A stretch of DNA of 64,000 bases from FEN-680 sp036845225. GTDB taxonomy: Bacteria; Actinomycetota; Geothermincolia; Fen-727; Anoxymicrobiaceae. The notes under the pieces were generated by a model, which saw only the letters and a program-made list of their open reading frames with translations, was not told the origin of the DNA and ran no database searches. The stretch covers positions 1-64,000 of the forward strand of contig DAIUEJ010000010.1 in the NCBI GenBank assembly GCA_036845225.1, given 5' to 3'. The first letter of the stretch is position 1, and each line of letters opens with the position of its first letter. Positions 57,069 through 64,000 of the stretch are shown here, one piece after another. The position numbers and the translations under genes are program-made.

Positions 57069-58361
57069 CTACTTCCTCTTTTCCCATTTCTCCAGGTACG
57101 CGACCTGGCTCAGGGTGCTTCCCCGGAGTATTTCCCCGCGAAGGCGGTTCTCCTTCTCGAGGACGTCCATGGCGCGGTTGGCGAACTCTGCCGCCCGGGC
57201 CTTGGGGATTATTATCACGCCGTCGTCGTCTCCCACCGCCCAGTCGCCGGGGTGTATGCGCACGCCCGCGATCTTTATGGGGACGTTTATCTCCCCGAAA
57301 CCCTTGGGCTCGCCCGCGGTGGGCATGATGAGCTTCGTGTAGACGGGGAAGCCCAGCTCGCGGATATCGGGAGTGTCGCGCACCGCGCCGTCGGCGACGA
57401 CGCCGGCGACCTTGCGCTGGATGGCCGAGTGGGTGGCGAGCTCGCCCCACATCGCGGGGCCCTGCCCGCCCGCGTCGATCACTATCACGTCGCCCTCGCC
57501 CGCGACGTCGATCGCCTCGACCGGCTTGGCCCAGTCACCAGGGTAGGTGCGCACGGTGACCACCGGGCCGACCATCTTGACCCCGTTCAACACCGGGCGT
57601 ATTCCTTGCAGGTCGCCCGTCCTGTGCATCGCGTCCGAGATGTTCGCGGTCGAGACCATCTCGAGCGCCTCGCGGATGCTGGTCTCGTCGACACGCTTGT
57701 AGAGGGTGGTCGCTTTCGCCACCCCGGTGTCCATCGCTTCCTTGATCTCGGCCGCGGCCGCCCGCGCGTCGGCAGACTTGATGATCGCCCCGCCCACGAT
57801 GATTATCATGGCCCCGTGCTGGACCGCGAGCGCCGCGGTCTCGGAGTTGACTCCACCCGCGCACGCGACCGGGATCTTCACCGCCTCCGCGACGCGCCCG
57901 AGGACCTCGAACGGGTCGCCTCCCACCATCTGGACGTCGATGGCGGTGTGCACGGCGATGTAGTTCGCGCCGGCGGCTTCCGCGGCCTTCGCGCGCTGGA
58001 CCGGGTCGGCCACCTCTATCATGTCCACCACGATCTCCGCGCCATAGTTGTGCGCGGCGTCCACACATTCGGCGATTGTAGCGTCGGAAGACGCGCCCAG
58101 CACGTCGATGATGTTGGCGCCCGCCTTCGCTGCGGTCTCGACCTCGGTGCGCCCCGCGTCGATGGTCTTCATGTCGGCGATTATGGTGTGGTTGGGGAAC
58201 GCCTGCCGCATAGCGCGCACGGCGTTGAGGCCCTCGCTCTTGATGAGCGGCGTGCCTATCTCTATCCAGTCGACGCCGCCCTCGACGGCCTCGCGCGCGA
58301 CCTCTATCGCGCGCTCGAGGTCCACGAAATCGAGCGCGACCTGCAATACCGGCTGGTCCAT
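57069..58361 (-). CDS. 3-Hexulose-6-phosphate synthase fused to an RraA-like domain
   Basis: 430 residues. Residues 1-215 are an orotidine-decarboxylase-like barrel of the HPS type (LQVALDFVDLERAIEVAREA, IIADMKTIDAG, GADWIEIGTP-like, GGVNSETAALAVQHGA). Residues about 230-420 are an RraA-like domain (STANISDAMHRTG, IDAGGQGPAMWGELATHSA, GVVADGAVRDTPDI, GDWAVGDDDGVIIIP). HPS condenses formaldehyde with ribulose 5-phosphate, or runs backwards to make pentose in organisms lacking the oxidative branch. The same fusion occurs in archaea. ATG at 58361 follows CCGAGGAGAAAC. No PHI isomerase is adjacent. Confidence 0.88.
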   Translation of the reverse strand: MDQPVLQVALDFVDLERAIEVAREAVEGGVDWIEIGTPLIKSEGLNAVRAMRQAFPNHTIIADMKTIDAGRTEVETAAKAGANIIDVLGASSDATIAECVDAAHNYGAEIVVDMIEVADPVQRAKAAEAAGANYIAVHTAIDVQMVGGDPFEVLGRVAEAVKIPVACAGGVNSETAALAVQHGAMIIIVGGAIIKSADARAAAAEIKEAMDTGVAKATTLYKRVDETSIREALEMVSTANISDAMHRTGDLQGIRPVLNGVKMVGPVVTVRTYPGDWAKPVEAIDVAGEGDVIVIDAGGQGPAMWGELATHSAIQRKVAGVVADGAVRDTPDIRELGFPVYTKLIMPTAGEPKGFGEINVPIKIAGVRIHPGDWAVGDDDGVIIIPKARAAEFANRAMDVLEKENRLRGEILRGSTLSQVAYLEKWEKRK

Positions 58362-58548
58362 GTTTCTCCTCGGGTTAAGGCCTGGGAACCGGGCTAACCG
58401 CCCGTGTGCAACCGCCCGAAAGGGCGTGGATAAGTATAGCACAGAGGTGGGTTTCAAACCCGTTCACAAAGGCCTCTCGAGGCCGGCCCTGCGTTGATGA
58501 AAGGGGCACCATCATCGCCTAGATGCAGTCCCGGGGCGAGGCTGTCCG

Positions 58549-58935
58549 CTAGCCCCGGCCGCGAAAGCTGCCCCATCTTCGCGGCCTGTCATAACCGCCG
58601 GCGCCGTAAGTGCGAAGCCATTCAAAATATGAAAATATCGCCGGTTCGCCGGAGATCTGGTTCTGCATCGAGTTCGCGGCGCGGATGAGAGAAAGCAGGT
58701 TGTCATCTTCTCGTGATTCGCTCTTGTACCACGTCGGGTGTCCGCCTTTGAGGACAGCAAACTTCCTCGCCATGAGAGGCTCGGTGTGGAAGGCCACCGC
58801 GTAGGGCAGGAACCGGATGAGATCTTCATTCGGAGCATACCCTGGCGTGCCGGCGCCCCGGCAGCAGACTCTGTCCGACCAGCCGCCGATGGAATCACCT
58901 GTCGCCTGGCTCGTATGTTGTTCCATCCGCGCCAC
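58549..58935 (-). CDS. Possible hypothetical protein
   Basis: A 128-codon frame in the 636-base gap between the HPS fusion and hom. The best-looking part is the last 85 residues (AVAFHTEPLMARKFAVLKGG, LLSLIRAANSMQNQI, FSYFEWLRTYGAGGYDRP). Local base composition is lower in GC than neighbours, so it may be acquired or a fragment. No family recognised and no strong ribosome site. A GGCCTC/GAGGCC palindrome lies downstream at about 58471-58484. Confidence 0.3.
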   Translation of the reverse strand: MARMEQHTSQATGDSIGGWSDRVCCRGAGTPGYAPNEDLIRFLPYAVAFHTEPLMARKFAVLKGGHPTWYKSESREDDNLLSLIRAANSMQNQISGEPAIFSYFEWLRTYGAGGYDRPRRWGSFRGRG

Positions 58936-59003
58936 CCTGCCGTAGTCTGATTCACGGCCATCGTTTATGATTACCTTTATCCGATCGATTTGAGGAGATG
59001 GGC

Positions 59004-60296
59004 ATGGCGAACTCCACCGATCCTGTCAGAATAGGCCTGCTGGGCTGCGGCACCATCGGCTCCGGCGTGTTCCATCTGGTGAGGAAGAACGCCGCCGGGC
59101 TCGCCGAGGCTGCCGGCAGGCCGCTCGCCGTTGCCCGCATTCTCGTCAAGGACCCCGACGAGCCGCGCCCGTTCCCGGCTGACAGATCCCTGATGACCAC
59201 CGAGGCGTCGGAGGTGCTGGGCGACGACTCAATAGATATCTTCATCGAGGTGATGGGCGGCGTAAAGCCGGCGCGAGAGTTCGCGCTCGAGGCCCTCTCG
59301 CGCGGCAAGTCGTTCGTCACCGCGAACAAGGAGCTGGTCGCCTGGCACGGCCGCGAGCTCATGGAGGCGGCGGCCCGGACCAACGCGCACGTTCGCTTCG
59401 AGGCGGCAGTCGGCGGCGGGATACCGCTGATCAGGCCGCTGGAGGAGTCTCTCGGCGGAGACAACGTCATCAAGATGATGGGCATCGTCAACGGCACCAC
59501 TAACTACATCCTGACGCGCATGAGCACTGAGGGAAGCGACTACTCGGAGGCTCTCGCCGAGGCGCAGGCCCTCGGGTACGCTGAGGCCGACCCGGAGGCC
59601 GACGTGGAAGGGACGGACGCCGCGAGCAAGCTCGCGATACTCTGCTCGATCGCGTTCCACGCCGGGGTGACCGCGGACCAGGTGTACAGCGAAGGCATAT
59701 CGCGCGTCCGCGCCGAGGACCTCGAGAACGCGCGAGAGCTCGGCTACGCAGTGAAGCTGCTCGCGATCGCCGAGCGCGACGAGGGCGGCATATCCGCGCG
59801 AGTTCACCCGACCATGATCCCGGCGGGCCATCCGCTCGCCTCCATCTCCGGCAACTTCAACGCGGTGTTCGTGATCGGCGAATCGGTCGGGGAGCTGATG
59901 TTCTACGGCCAGGGGGCCGGCTCGCTGCCGACCGCCACCGCCATCCTCGGCGACGTGGTCAACATCGCGCGAAGCCTGGGCAGGTCGCCGGTCTCGAGGC
60001 GTTCCTACTGGTCGAGGCCTGGCGAGGTGAGGTCTATCGAGGACGTGGCGACGCGCTTCTACATGGTGCTTAAAGTCGCCGACCGCCCCGGGGTGCTCGC
60101 GAAGATCGCGGGGATCTTCGGCGACAACAACGTCAGCCTCGAGAGCGTGGTACAGAAGGGGATCGGCGACAGGGCGGAGATCGTCCTCATCACTCACAAG
60201 GTGCTCGAGCGCGACTTCCGCACCGCGCGAGCCGGGCTCGAGAGCCTGGACGTTGTAGAGGAGATACCGAGCGTCATCCGGGTCGAGTCCGGCTGA
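59004..60296 (+). CDS. hom: Homoserine dehydrogenase with ACT domain
   Basis: 430 residues: NAD(P)-binding GLLGCGTIGSGV, catalytic region FVTANKELVAWHG, GGGIPLIRPLEESLGGDNV, MGIVNGTTNYIL and ADPEADVEGTDAASKLAIL. A C-terminal ACT domain (from about 350; VLKVADRPGVLAKIAGIFGDNNVS) gives allosteric feedback, typically by threonine. ATG at 59004 is preferred over 58998 since GAGGAG lies six bases before it. First gene of hom-thrC-phosphomutase. Confidence 0.95.
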   Translation: MANSTDPVRIGLLGCGTIGSGVFHLVRKNAAGLAEAAGRPLAVARILVKDPDEPRPFPADRSLMTTEASEVLGDDSIDIFIEVMGGVKPAREFALEALSRGKSFVTANKELVAWHGRELMEAAARTNAHVRFEAAVGGGIPLIRPLEESLGGDNVIKMMGIVNGTTNYILTRMSTEGSDYSEALAEAQALGYAEADPEADVEGTDAASKLAILCSIAFHAGVTADQVYSEGISRVRAEDLENARELGYAVKLLAIAERDEGGISARVHPTMIPAGHPLASISGNFNAVFVIGESVGELMFYGQGAGSLPTATAILGDVVNIARSLGRSPVSRRSYWSRPGEVRSIEDVATRFYMVLKVADRPGVLAKIAGIFGDNNVSLESVVQKGIGDRAEIVLITHKVLERDFRTARAGLESLDVVEEIPSVIRVESG

Positions 60297-60329
60297 GCGG
60301 CGACACGGTCCGTGGCATGAGGAGATAGC

Positions 60330-61403
60330 ATGATGCAGGTCTCGCCGCAGTGGCGCGGCGTCATAGAAGAGTACAGAGAATACCTGCCGGTGACCGAGGC
60401 GACACCCGTCGTCACCCTGCTGGAAGGCAACACGCCGTTGATACGCGCCTACGCGCTGTCGCTGCGGCTGGGCCTCGACGTCTATCTCAAGTACGAAGGC
60501 GTGAATCCCACCGGGTCTTTCAAGGACCGCGGCATGACCATGGCCATCAGCAAGGCACTGGAGGACGGCGCCTCCAACGTCATCTGCGCGTCCACTGGCA
60601 ACACGAGCGCCTCGGCCGCCGCGTACGCGGCGAAGGCGGGCATCAACTGCATAGTGCTCATCCCGTCGGGGGCCATCGCGCTCGGCAAGCTCTCGCAGGC
60701 GTTGATGCACGGCGCGCAGGTGCTCGCGGTGAACGGCAATTTCGACGACGCTCTTCGGGTCGTACGCCAGATCGCCGACGAGAACCCCATAGTCCTCGTC
60801 AACAGCCTGAACCCGTTTCGCATCGAAGGGCAGAAGACCGGCGCCTTCGAGATATGCGACACGCTCGGCCGGGCGCCCGACGTCCACGCGATCCCGGTCG
60901 GCAACGCCGGCAACATCACCGCCTACTGGAAGGGTTACCGCGAGTACCGCGACGCGGGCAAGGTCGATGCGCTGCCAAGGATGCTCGGCTTCCAGGCAGA
61001 AGGCGCCGCGCCGATCGTGCTGGGTCATCCGGTGGAGAAACCCGAGACCATCGCGACCGCGATCAGAATTGGCAACCCCGCCTCCTGGAAGAAAGCCGTC
61101 GCCGCGGCTGATGAGTCCGGGGGCTCGATCGACATGGTCACCGACCGGGAGATACTCGACGCATACCACCTGCTCGCCGCGGAGGAGGGCCTTTTTGTCG
61201 AGCCGGCGTCGGCGGCATCCGTGGCCGGGCTCATCAAGGCGCGCGAGGCGGGGCTCATCGAGGGAAAGCAGACCGCGGTCTGCATCCTGACCGGCCACGG
61301 CCTGAAGGACCCCGACAGGGCCATCGCCGAGTCTGAGGCCCCACCACTCATAGAGCCGACCGCGGACGACATCATGAAGGCGATAACGGCGGCCCGGAGG
61401 TAG
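60330..61403 (+). CDS. thrC: Threonine synthase
   Basis: This 357-residue PLP enzyme has EGNTPLIRA, the PLP lysine in NPTGSFKDRGMTMA (about residue 61), STGNTSASAAAYAAKAG and GNAGNITAYW. It forms threonine from O-phosphohomoserine. The size is the short bacterial class. ATG at 60330 follows GAGGAGATAGC. It ends one base before the next gene. Confidence 0.95.
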   Translation: MMQVSPQWRGVIEEYREYLPVTEATPVVTLLEGNTPLIRAYALSLRLGLDVYLKYEGVNPTGSFKDRGMTMAISKALEDGASNVICASTGNTSASAAAYAAKAGINCIVLIPSGAIALGKLSQALMHGAQVLAVNGNFDDALRVVRQIADENPIVLVNSLNPFRIEGQKTGAFEICDTLGRAPDVHAIPVGNAGNITAYWKGYREYRDAGKVDALPRMLGFQAEGAAPIVLGHPVEKPETIATAIRIGNPASWKKAVAAADESGGSIDMVTDREILDAYHLLAAEEGLFVEPASAASVAGLIKAREAGLIEGKQTAVCILTGHGLKDPDRAIAESEAPPLIEPTADDIMKAITAARR

Positions 61404-61404
61404 C

Positions 61405-62583
61405 ATGCGCGGACTCAAGATCGCCGTCCTGGTGCCCGACGGGGCGGCGGACGTGCCCCTCGACGTGCTGGACGGACAGACCCCTCTTGAGGCCGCGCGC
61501 ATCCCGACCATGGACAGGGTGGCTCGCGTCGGTGTCACCGGGACCGCGGCCACCGTTCCGCCGGGCCTCCCGCCCGGAAGCGACGTCGCGAACCTGGCTC
61601 TCATGGGATACGATCCCGTAACGCACTACGGCGGACGTGCCCCCATCGAGGCCGCCAACCTCGGCATTGACATCCCTGAAGGATGGACCGCGTTCCGCTG
61701 CAACCTGGTCTCAACTGACGGCACCGTCATGCTGGACTACAGCGGCGGCCACATACGCCAACCGGACACCGACCGCTCGATAGCGGCGCTGGAGGCGGCG
61801 CTGGGGGACGAGGAGACGCGGTTCTACCCCGGGCAATCCTACCGGAACATCCTGCTGCTTCGCGGCGACTATTCGGCCGTGCAGTGCACCCCGCCCCACG
61901 ACATAACGGGCGAGCCGCTGGAGCCGCACCTGCCGAGGGGCGAGGGGGCCGAGCGCGTCAACGAACTGATGCGGCGTTCCCGAGCCGTCCTCGCGGGCCT
62001 CGAGGGAGTGCCCGCGGACGTGATATGGCTATGGGGCCAGGGCCACAAGATGGCGCTTGAGTCTTTCGAAGGACTGTACGGCATCACCGGGATCGTCATC
62101 AGCGCGGTCGACCTCGTCTGCGGCATCGGCCGGCTCGCCGGCCTGAGGCCGCTGAGCGTCGAGGGGGCGACCGGCTACCTGGACACCGACTACGCCGCAA
62201 AAGGCAGAGCCGCAATAGCGGCCCTCGAGGACGGCGACTTCGTCTTCGTCCACGTCGAGGCCCCTGACGAAGCCTCCCACGTCGGAGACGCCCTCGAGAA
62301 AGTCAGCGCCCTGGAGCGTTTCGACGAGAAAGTGGTGGGTCCGGTGTTCGCACACCTGGAGTCGCGGGGTGAACCTTACCGTCTGCTGGTGGCACCCGAC
62401 CACCCGACCCTGATCAAGACGCGCACCCACGACGCTTCCCCGGTGCCCTATGCGGTCTGCGGCGCGGGAATCCCGCCGTCAGGCGCGACGGGGTTTTCTG
62501 AGGCCGAGGCGGCGCGGCACGGGCCGGCCTTCGCCGAGGGATGGCGCCTGATGGGAAGGCTGACCGACCCGGCCCCGTGGTAG
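61405..62583 (+). CDS. Cofactor-independent phosphoglycerate mutase-like protein, proposed homoserine kinase
   Basis: This 392-residue alkaline-phosphatase-superfamily protein of the archaeal-type ApgM group has PDGAADVPLDVLDGQTPLE, GSDVANLALMGYDP, the metal motifs DFVFVHVEAPDEASHVGD and VAPDHPTLIKTRTH. Members placed next to hom and thrC are annotated as proposed homoserine kinases, replacing ThrB. The operon here lacks any GHMP-type thrB, which favours that role, but phosphoglycerate mutase activity remains possible. Start ATG at 61405, one base after thrC. Confidence 0.85.
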   Translation: MRGLKIAVLVPDGAADVPLDVLDGQTPLEAARIPTMDRVARVGVTGTAATVPPGLPPGSDVANLALMGYDPVTHYGGRAPIEAANLGIDIPEGWTAFRCNLVSTDGTVMLDYSGGHIRQPDTDRSIAALEAALGDEETRFYPGQSYRNILLLRGDYSAVQCTPPHDITGEPLEPHLPRGEGAERVNELMRRSRAVLAGLEGVPADVIWLWGQGHKMALESFEGLYGITGIVISAVDLVCGIGRLAGLRPLSVEGATGYLDTDYAAKGRAAIAALEDGDFVFVHVEAPDEASHVGDALEKVSALERFDEKVVGPVFAHLESRGEPYRLLVAPDHPTLIKTRTHDASPVPYAVCGAGIPPSGATGFSEAEAARHGPAFAEGWRLMGRLTDPAPW

Positions 62584-62591
62584 AGTAGAAA

Positions 62592-62610
62592 AAAGGTGCC
62601 AGGCACCTTT
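62592..62610. repeat. Perfect palindromic repeat upstream of sppA
   Basis: AAAGGTGCC-A-GGCACCTTT, nine perfect pairs around one base, with flanking AAAA and TTCTT. It lies between the phosphomutase gene and sppA, inside the sppA leader. It is the clearest copy of the GGTGCCAGGCACC family. Confidence 0.8.
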
Positions 62611-62634
62611 CTTACACCAAGGAGGGATTCATCG

Positions 62635-63645
62635 ATGGACCCGGTCAACCAGGCCCCTGGCCTTCCCGTGCCGCCTTCGGCGGCAGCCCCCGTTCCACAG
62701 AAGAAGAGCTCGTCCGCCGTTGCGGGCTGGATCGTCGGGGCCATCGCCCTGGTCCTCGTGTTCCTGATGATCATGTTCGTGTGCGGGACGTGCTTCTTTG
62801 TGAGCCTGGTATTCCGCGGCGCCGGCTTCAACGGCAGAGGCGTCGGGCTCATCGAGATAACGGGCGTGCTGTCATCGGACTCGAGCGGCCTCACCGGAGG
62901 CACCACGTCGGCCTCGCTGGTCCAGCAACTCGAGGATGCCCGCACCAACAGCCGCATCAAGGCGGTCCTCCTCCGGATAGACAGCCCCGGGGGCACGCCC
63001 GCGGCGGCCCAGGAGGTGTACCAGGAGGTCAGGCGCACCATCAGGGAGAAGCCGGTCGTCGTCTCGGTGGGCGACGTCTGCGCGTCCGGGGCCTACTACA
63101 TCGCGTCCGCGTCTTCACAGATCTTCTCCGAGCCCGACTCGGACGTCGGTAGCATAGGGGTCATCCTGGAGATCCCGAACGTGGAAGAGCTGGACCAGAA
63201 GATCGGGCTCCACTGGTTCGTCTTCACGCAGGGGCAGTACAAAGACATAGGCAGCCCACTGCGGCCGCCGACGCCGGCCGAACAGGCTATCCTGACCGAG
63301 CAGATGAGGGTCGCGTACGACCACTTCATCCGCGACGTGGCTGCAGGCAGGCACATGGAGGAAGCGAAGGTCCGCGACCTGGCGACCGGGCTCACTTTCC
63401 CCGGGACACAGGCAAAAGAACTCGGGCTCATCGACTCCATCGGGAACTACCGGGATGCGGTCACCAGGGCGGGTAGGATGGGCGGCATCAAAGGAGAGGT
63501 GCGCCTCATCCCGCTGCGAGCGCGAGGCCTGTTCTCTGTGTTCTCGGAGTTCATGACTTCTTTCAAGGATATAGCCAACAGCCTCAAGACGCTCATCAAG
63601 AGCAACGGCTTGAACAACGACAACTCGCCGCCGCAGATGAAGTAG
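62635..63645 (+). CDS. sppA: Signal peptide peptidase SppA (S49)
   Basis: 336 residues: a Pro-rich cytoplasmic start, one transmembrane helix (about 30-60), then a single S49 domain. IKAVLLRIDSPGGTPAAAQEVYQEV, the catalytic Ser in VCASGAYYIASAS, and the general-base Lys downstream in QGQYKDIGSPLRP fit the short SppA form. It degrades cleaved signal peptides in the membrane. ATG at 62635 follows AAGGAGGGATTCATCG. Confidence 0.92.
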   Translation: MDPVNQAPGLPVPPSAAAPVPQKKSSSAVAGWIVGAIALVLVFLMIMFVCGTCFFVSLVFRGAGFNGRGVGLIEITGVLSSDSSGLTGGTTSASLVQQLEDARTNSRIKAVLLRIDSPGGTPAAAQEVYQEVRRTIREKPVVVSVGDVCASGAYYIASASSQIFSEPDSDVGSIGVILEIPNVEELDQKIGLHWFVFTQGQYKDIGSPLRPPTPAEQAILTEQMRVAYDHFIRDVAAGRHMEEAKVRDLATGLTFPGTQAKELGLIDSIGNYRDAVTRAGRMGGIKGEVRLIPLRARGLFSVFSEFMTSFKDIANSLKTLIKSNGLNNDNSPPQMK

Positions 63646-63761
63646 CCGGTGACGATCGACCGCTCGCGCGACCGTACAACGCGAATCCTGCGACGTCCCA
63701 TGTCACCAATTCCTCCGCGCCGGCGTTCTCGCCGCAACGCATCAGCGCACGCCCTGCACTA

Positions 63762-63790
63762 TTGCTTTAGAAAACGTATGTGGGTACAAT
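63762..63790 (+). promoter_or_regulatory. Strong promoter reading off the window end
   Basis: TTGCTT (63762-63767), 17 bases, TACAAT (63785-63790). The following 200 bases contain no convincing gene before the window ends; a leader or a gene start beyond 64000 is likely. The remaining 63646-63760 gap shows nothing else. Confidence 0.55.
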
Positions 63791-64000
63791 GTGTGAGGTT
63801 TTAATCATCGAGAAGCTTCGCTGGCTCATTGATGGCATGCAGTTCAACAATCCCGATTCGTGGTCATAGAGACCGTTCTCCAAGAAGTGACTCCACAGAG
63901 CACTGGCAGAAGAGACCTCATGAACGGACCGGGTGATGTCAGGTGTCGTGCCTGGCGGGTCGCGAGTGGCGCCTCGGTGGCGCAGCGGGCCTGCTGACAG

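Noticed and set aside
57003..58397. Plus-strand open frame opposite the HPS-RraA gene
   Set aside because: Asp/Arg/His-rich shadow translation; the minus-strand gene has clear family motifs throughout.
59229..61604. Long minus-strand open frame opposite hom and thrC
   Set aside because: Antisense shadow of two certain genes with no domain, no ribosome site and biased composition.
63958..64000. tRNA-like start (GCCTCGGTGGCGCAGCGGG) at the window end
   Set aside because: The D-stem does not close and the window ends before any anticodon arm, so no tRNA can be supported.

Overview
This 64 kb, high-GC window reads as the chromosome of an anaerobic, deep-branching actinobacterium-like organism. 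Support comes from the rpsF-ssb-rpsR-rplI-dnaB replication/ribosome cluster, a GTP-type PEP carboxykinase, an actinobacterial-style zinc metalloprotease, and an LprG-like lipoprotein. Anaerobic life is indicated by aldehyde ferredoxin oxidoreductase, a BcrA/HgdC-type activase, DUF362 ferredoxin-like proteins and HdrD/NapH-like iron-sulfur proteins. The lineage assignment (something like the Geothermincolia/Aquicultor-type actinobacteria) is inference; no rRNA, tRNA or CRISPR array was seen.

Layout. 1-2 kb: end of a proline-rich protein, an HdrD-like Fe-S protein and a ComFB protein. 2-5 kb: rpsF-ssb-rpsR-rplI-dnaB. 5-12 kb: activase, lipoprotein, DUF362 ferredoxin, MBL-fold hydrolase, alpha/beta hydrolase, and pckG with an unusually structured leader. 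12-16 kb: a large membrane-associated M23 peptidase, and a small redox operon (thioredoxin-like lipoprotein, CD1871A-type CXXC peptide, NapH-like protein). 16-24.5 kb: AOR, a FAD amine-oxidase-like enzyme, a duplicated zinc-knuckle protein, an SCP2-like protein, DUF362 and a PaaK-like ligase.

24.6-40.3 kb is a split pilus region: two convergent PilB/GspE ATPases, Flp pilin-TadV-TadE-TadG/NlpC, then CpaF-TadB-TadC and CpaE. A CapA protein, a decayed repeat-protein gene with an IS630 scrap, and a GlsB protein lie in between. Two unusual sigma-factor systems sit here. One is a single polypeptide joining an ECF sigma factor, a zinc-finger anti-sigma domain, a membrane segment and a beta-propeller. 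The other is a normal ECF sigma factor followed by a 1037-residue membrane protein with a DUF5667-like N terminus and about 25 tandem 23-residue repeats.

44.5-53.5 kb is a tungsten/molybdenum unit: two tandem Moco/Tuco-type riboswitches (the first with its own terminator), tungstate transporter tupABC, two moeA genes (one fused to a binding-protein domain), moaA, moaC, a MOSC protein and mogA. It would supply cofactor to enzymes such as the AOR at 16.1 kb. 53.6-64 kb holds an RsbRD-like protein, a histidine phosphatase, the zinc metalloprotease, a hexulose-6-phosphate synthase/RraA fusion, a threonine operon (hom, thrC and a phosphoglycerate-mutase-like proposed homoserine kinase) and an SppA-type signal peptide peptidase.

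A family of short palindromes built on GGTGCCAGGCACC or GGGGTCAGRCC recurs in intergenic gaps. Two genes (rpsR and the M23 peptidase) appear to start at AUA and AUC codons.
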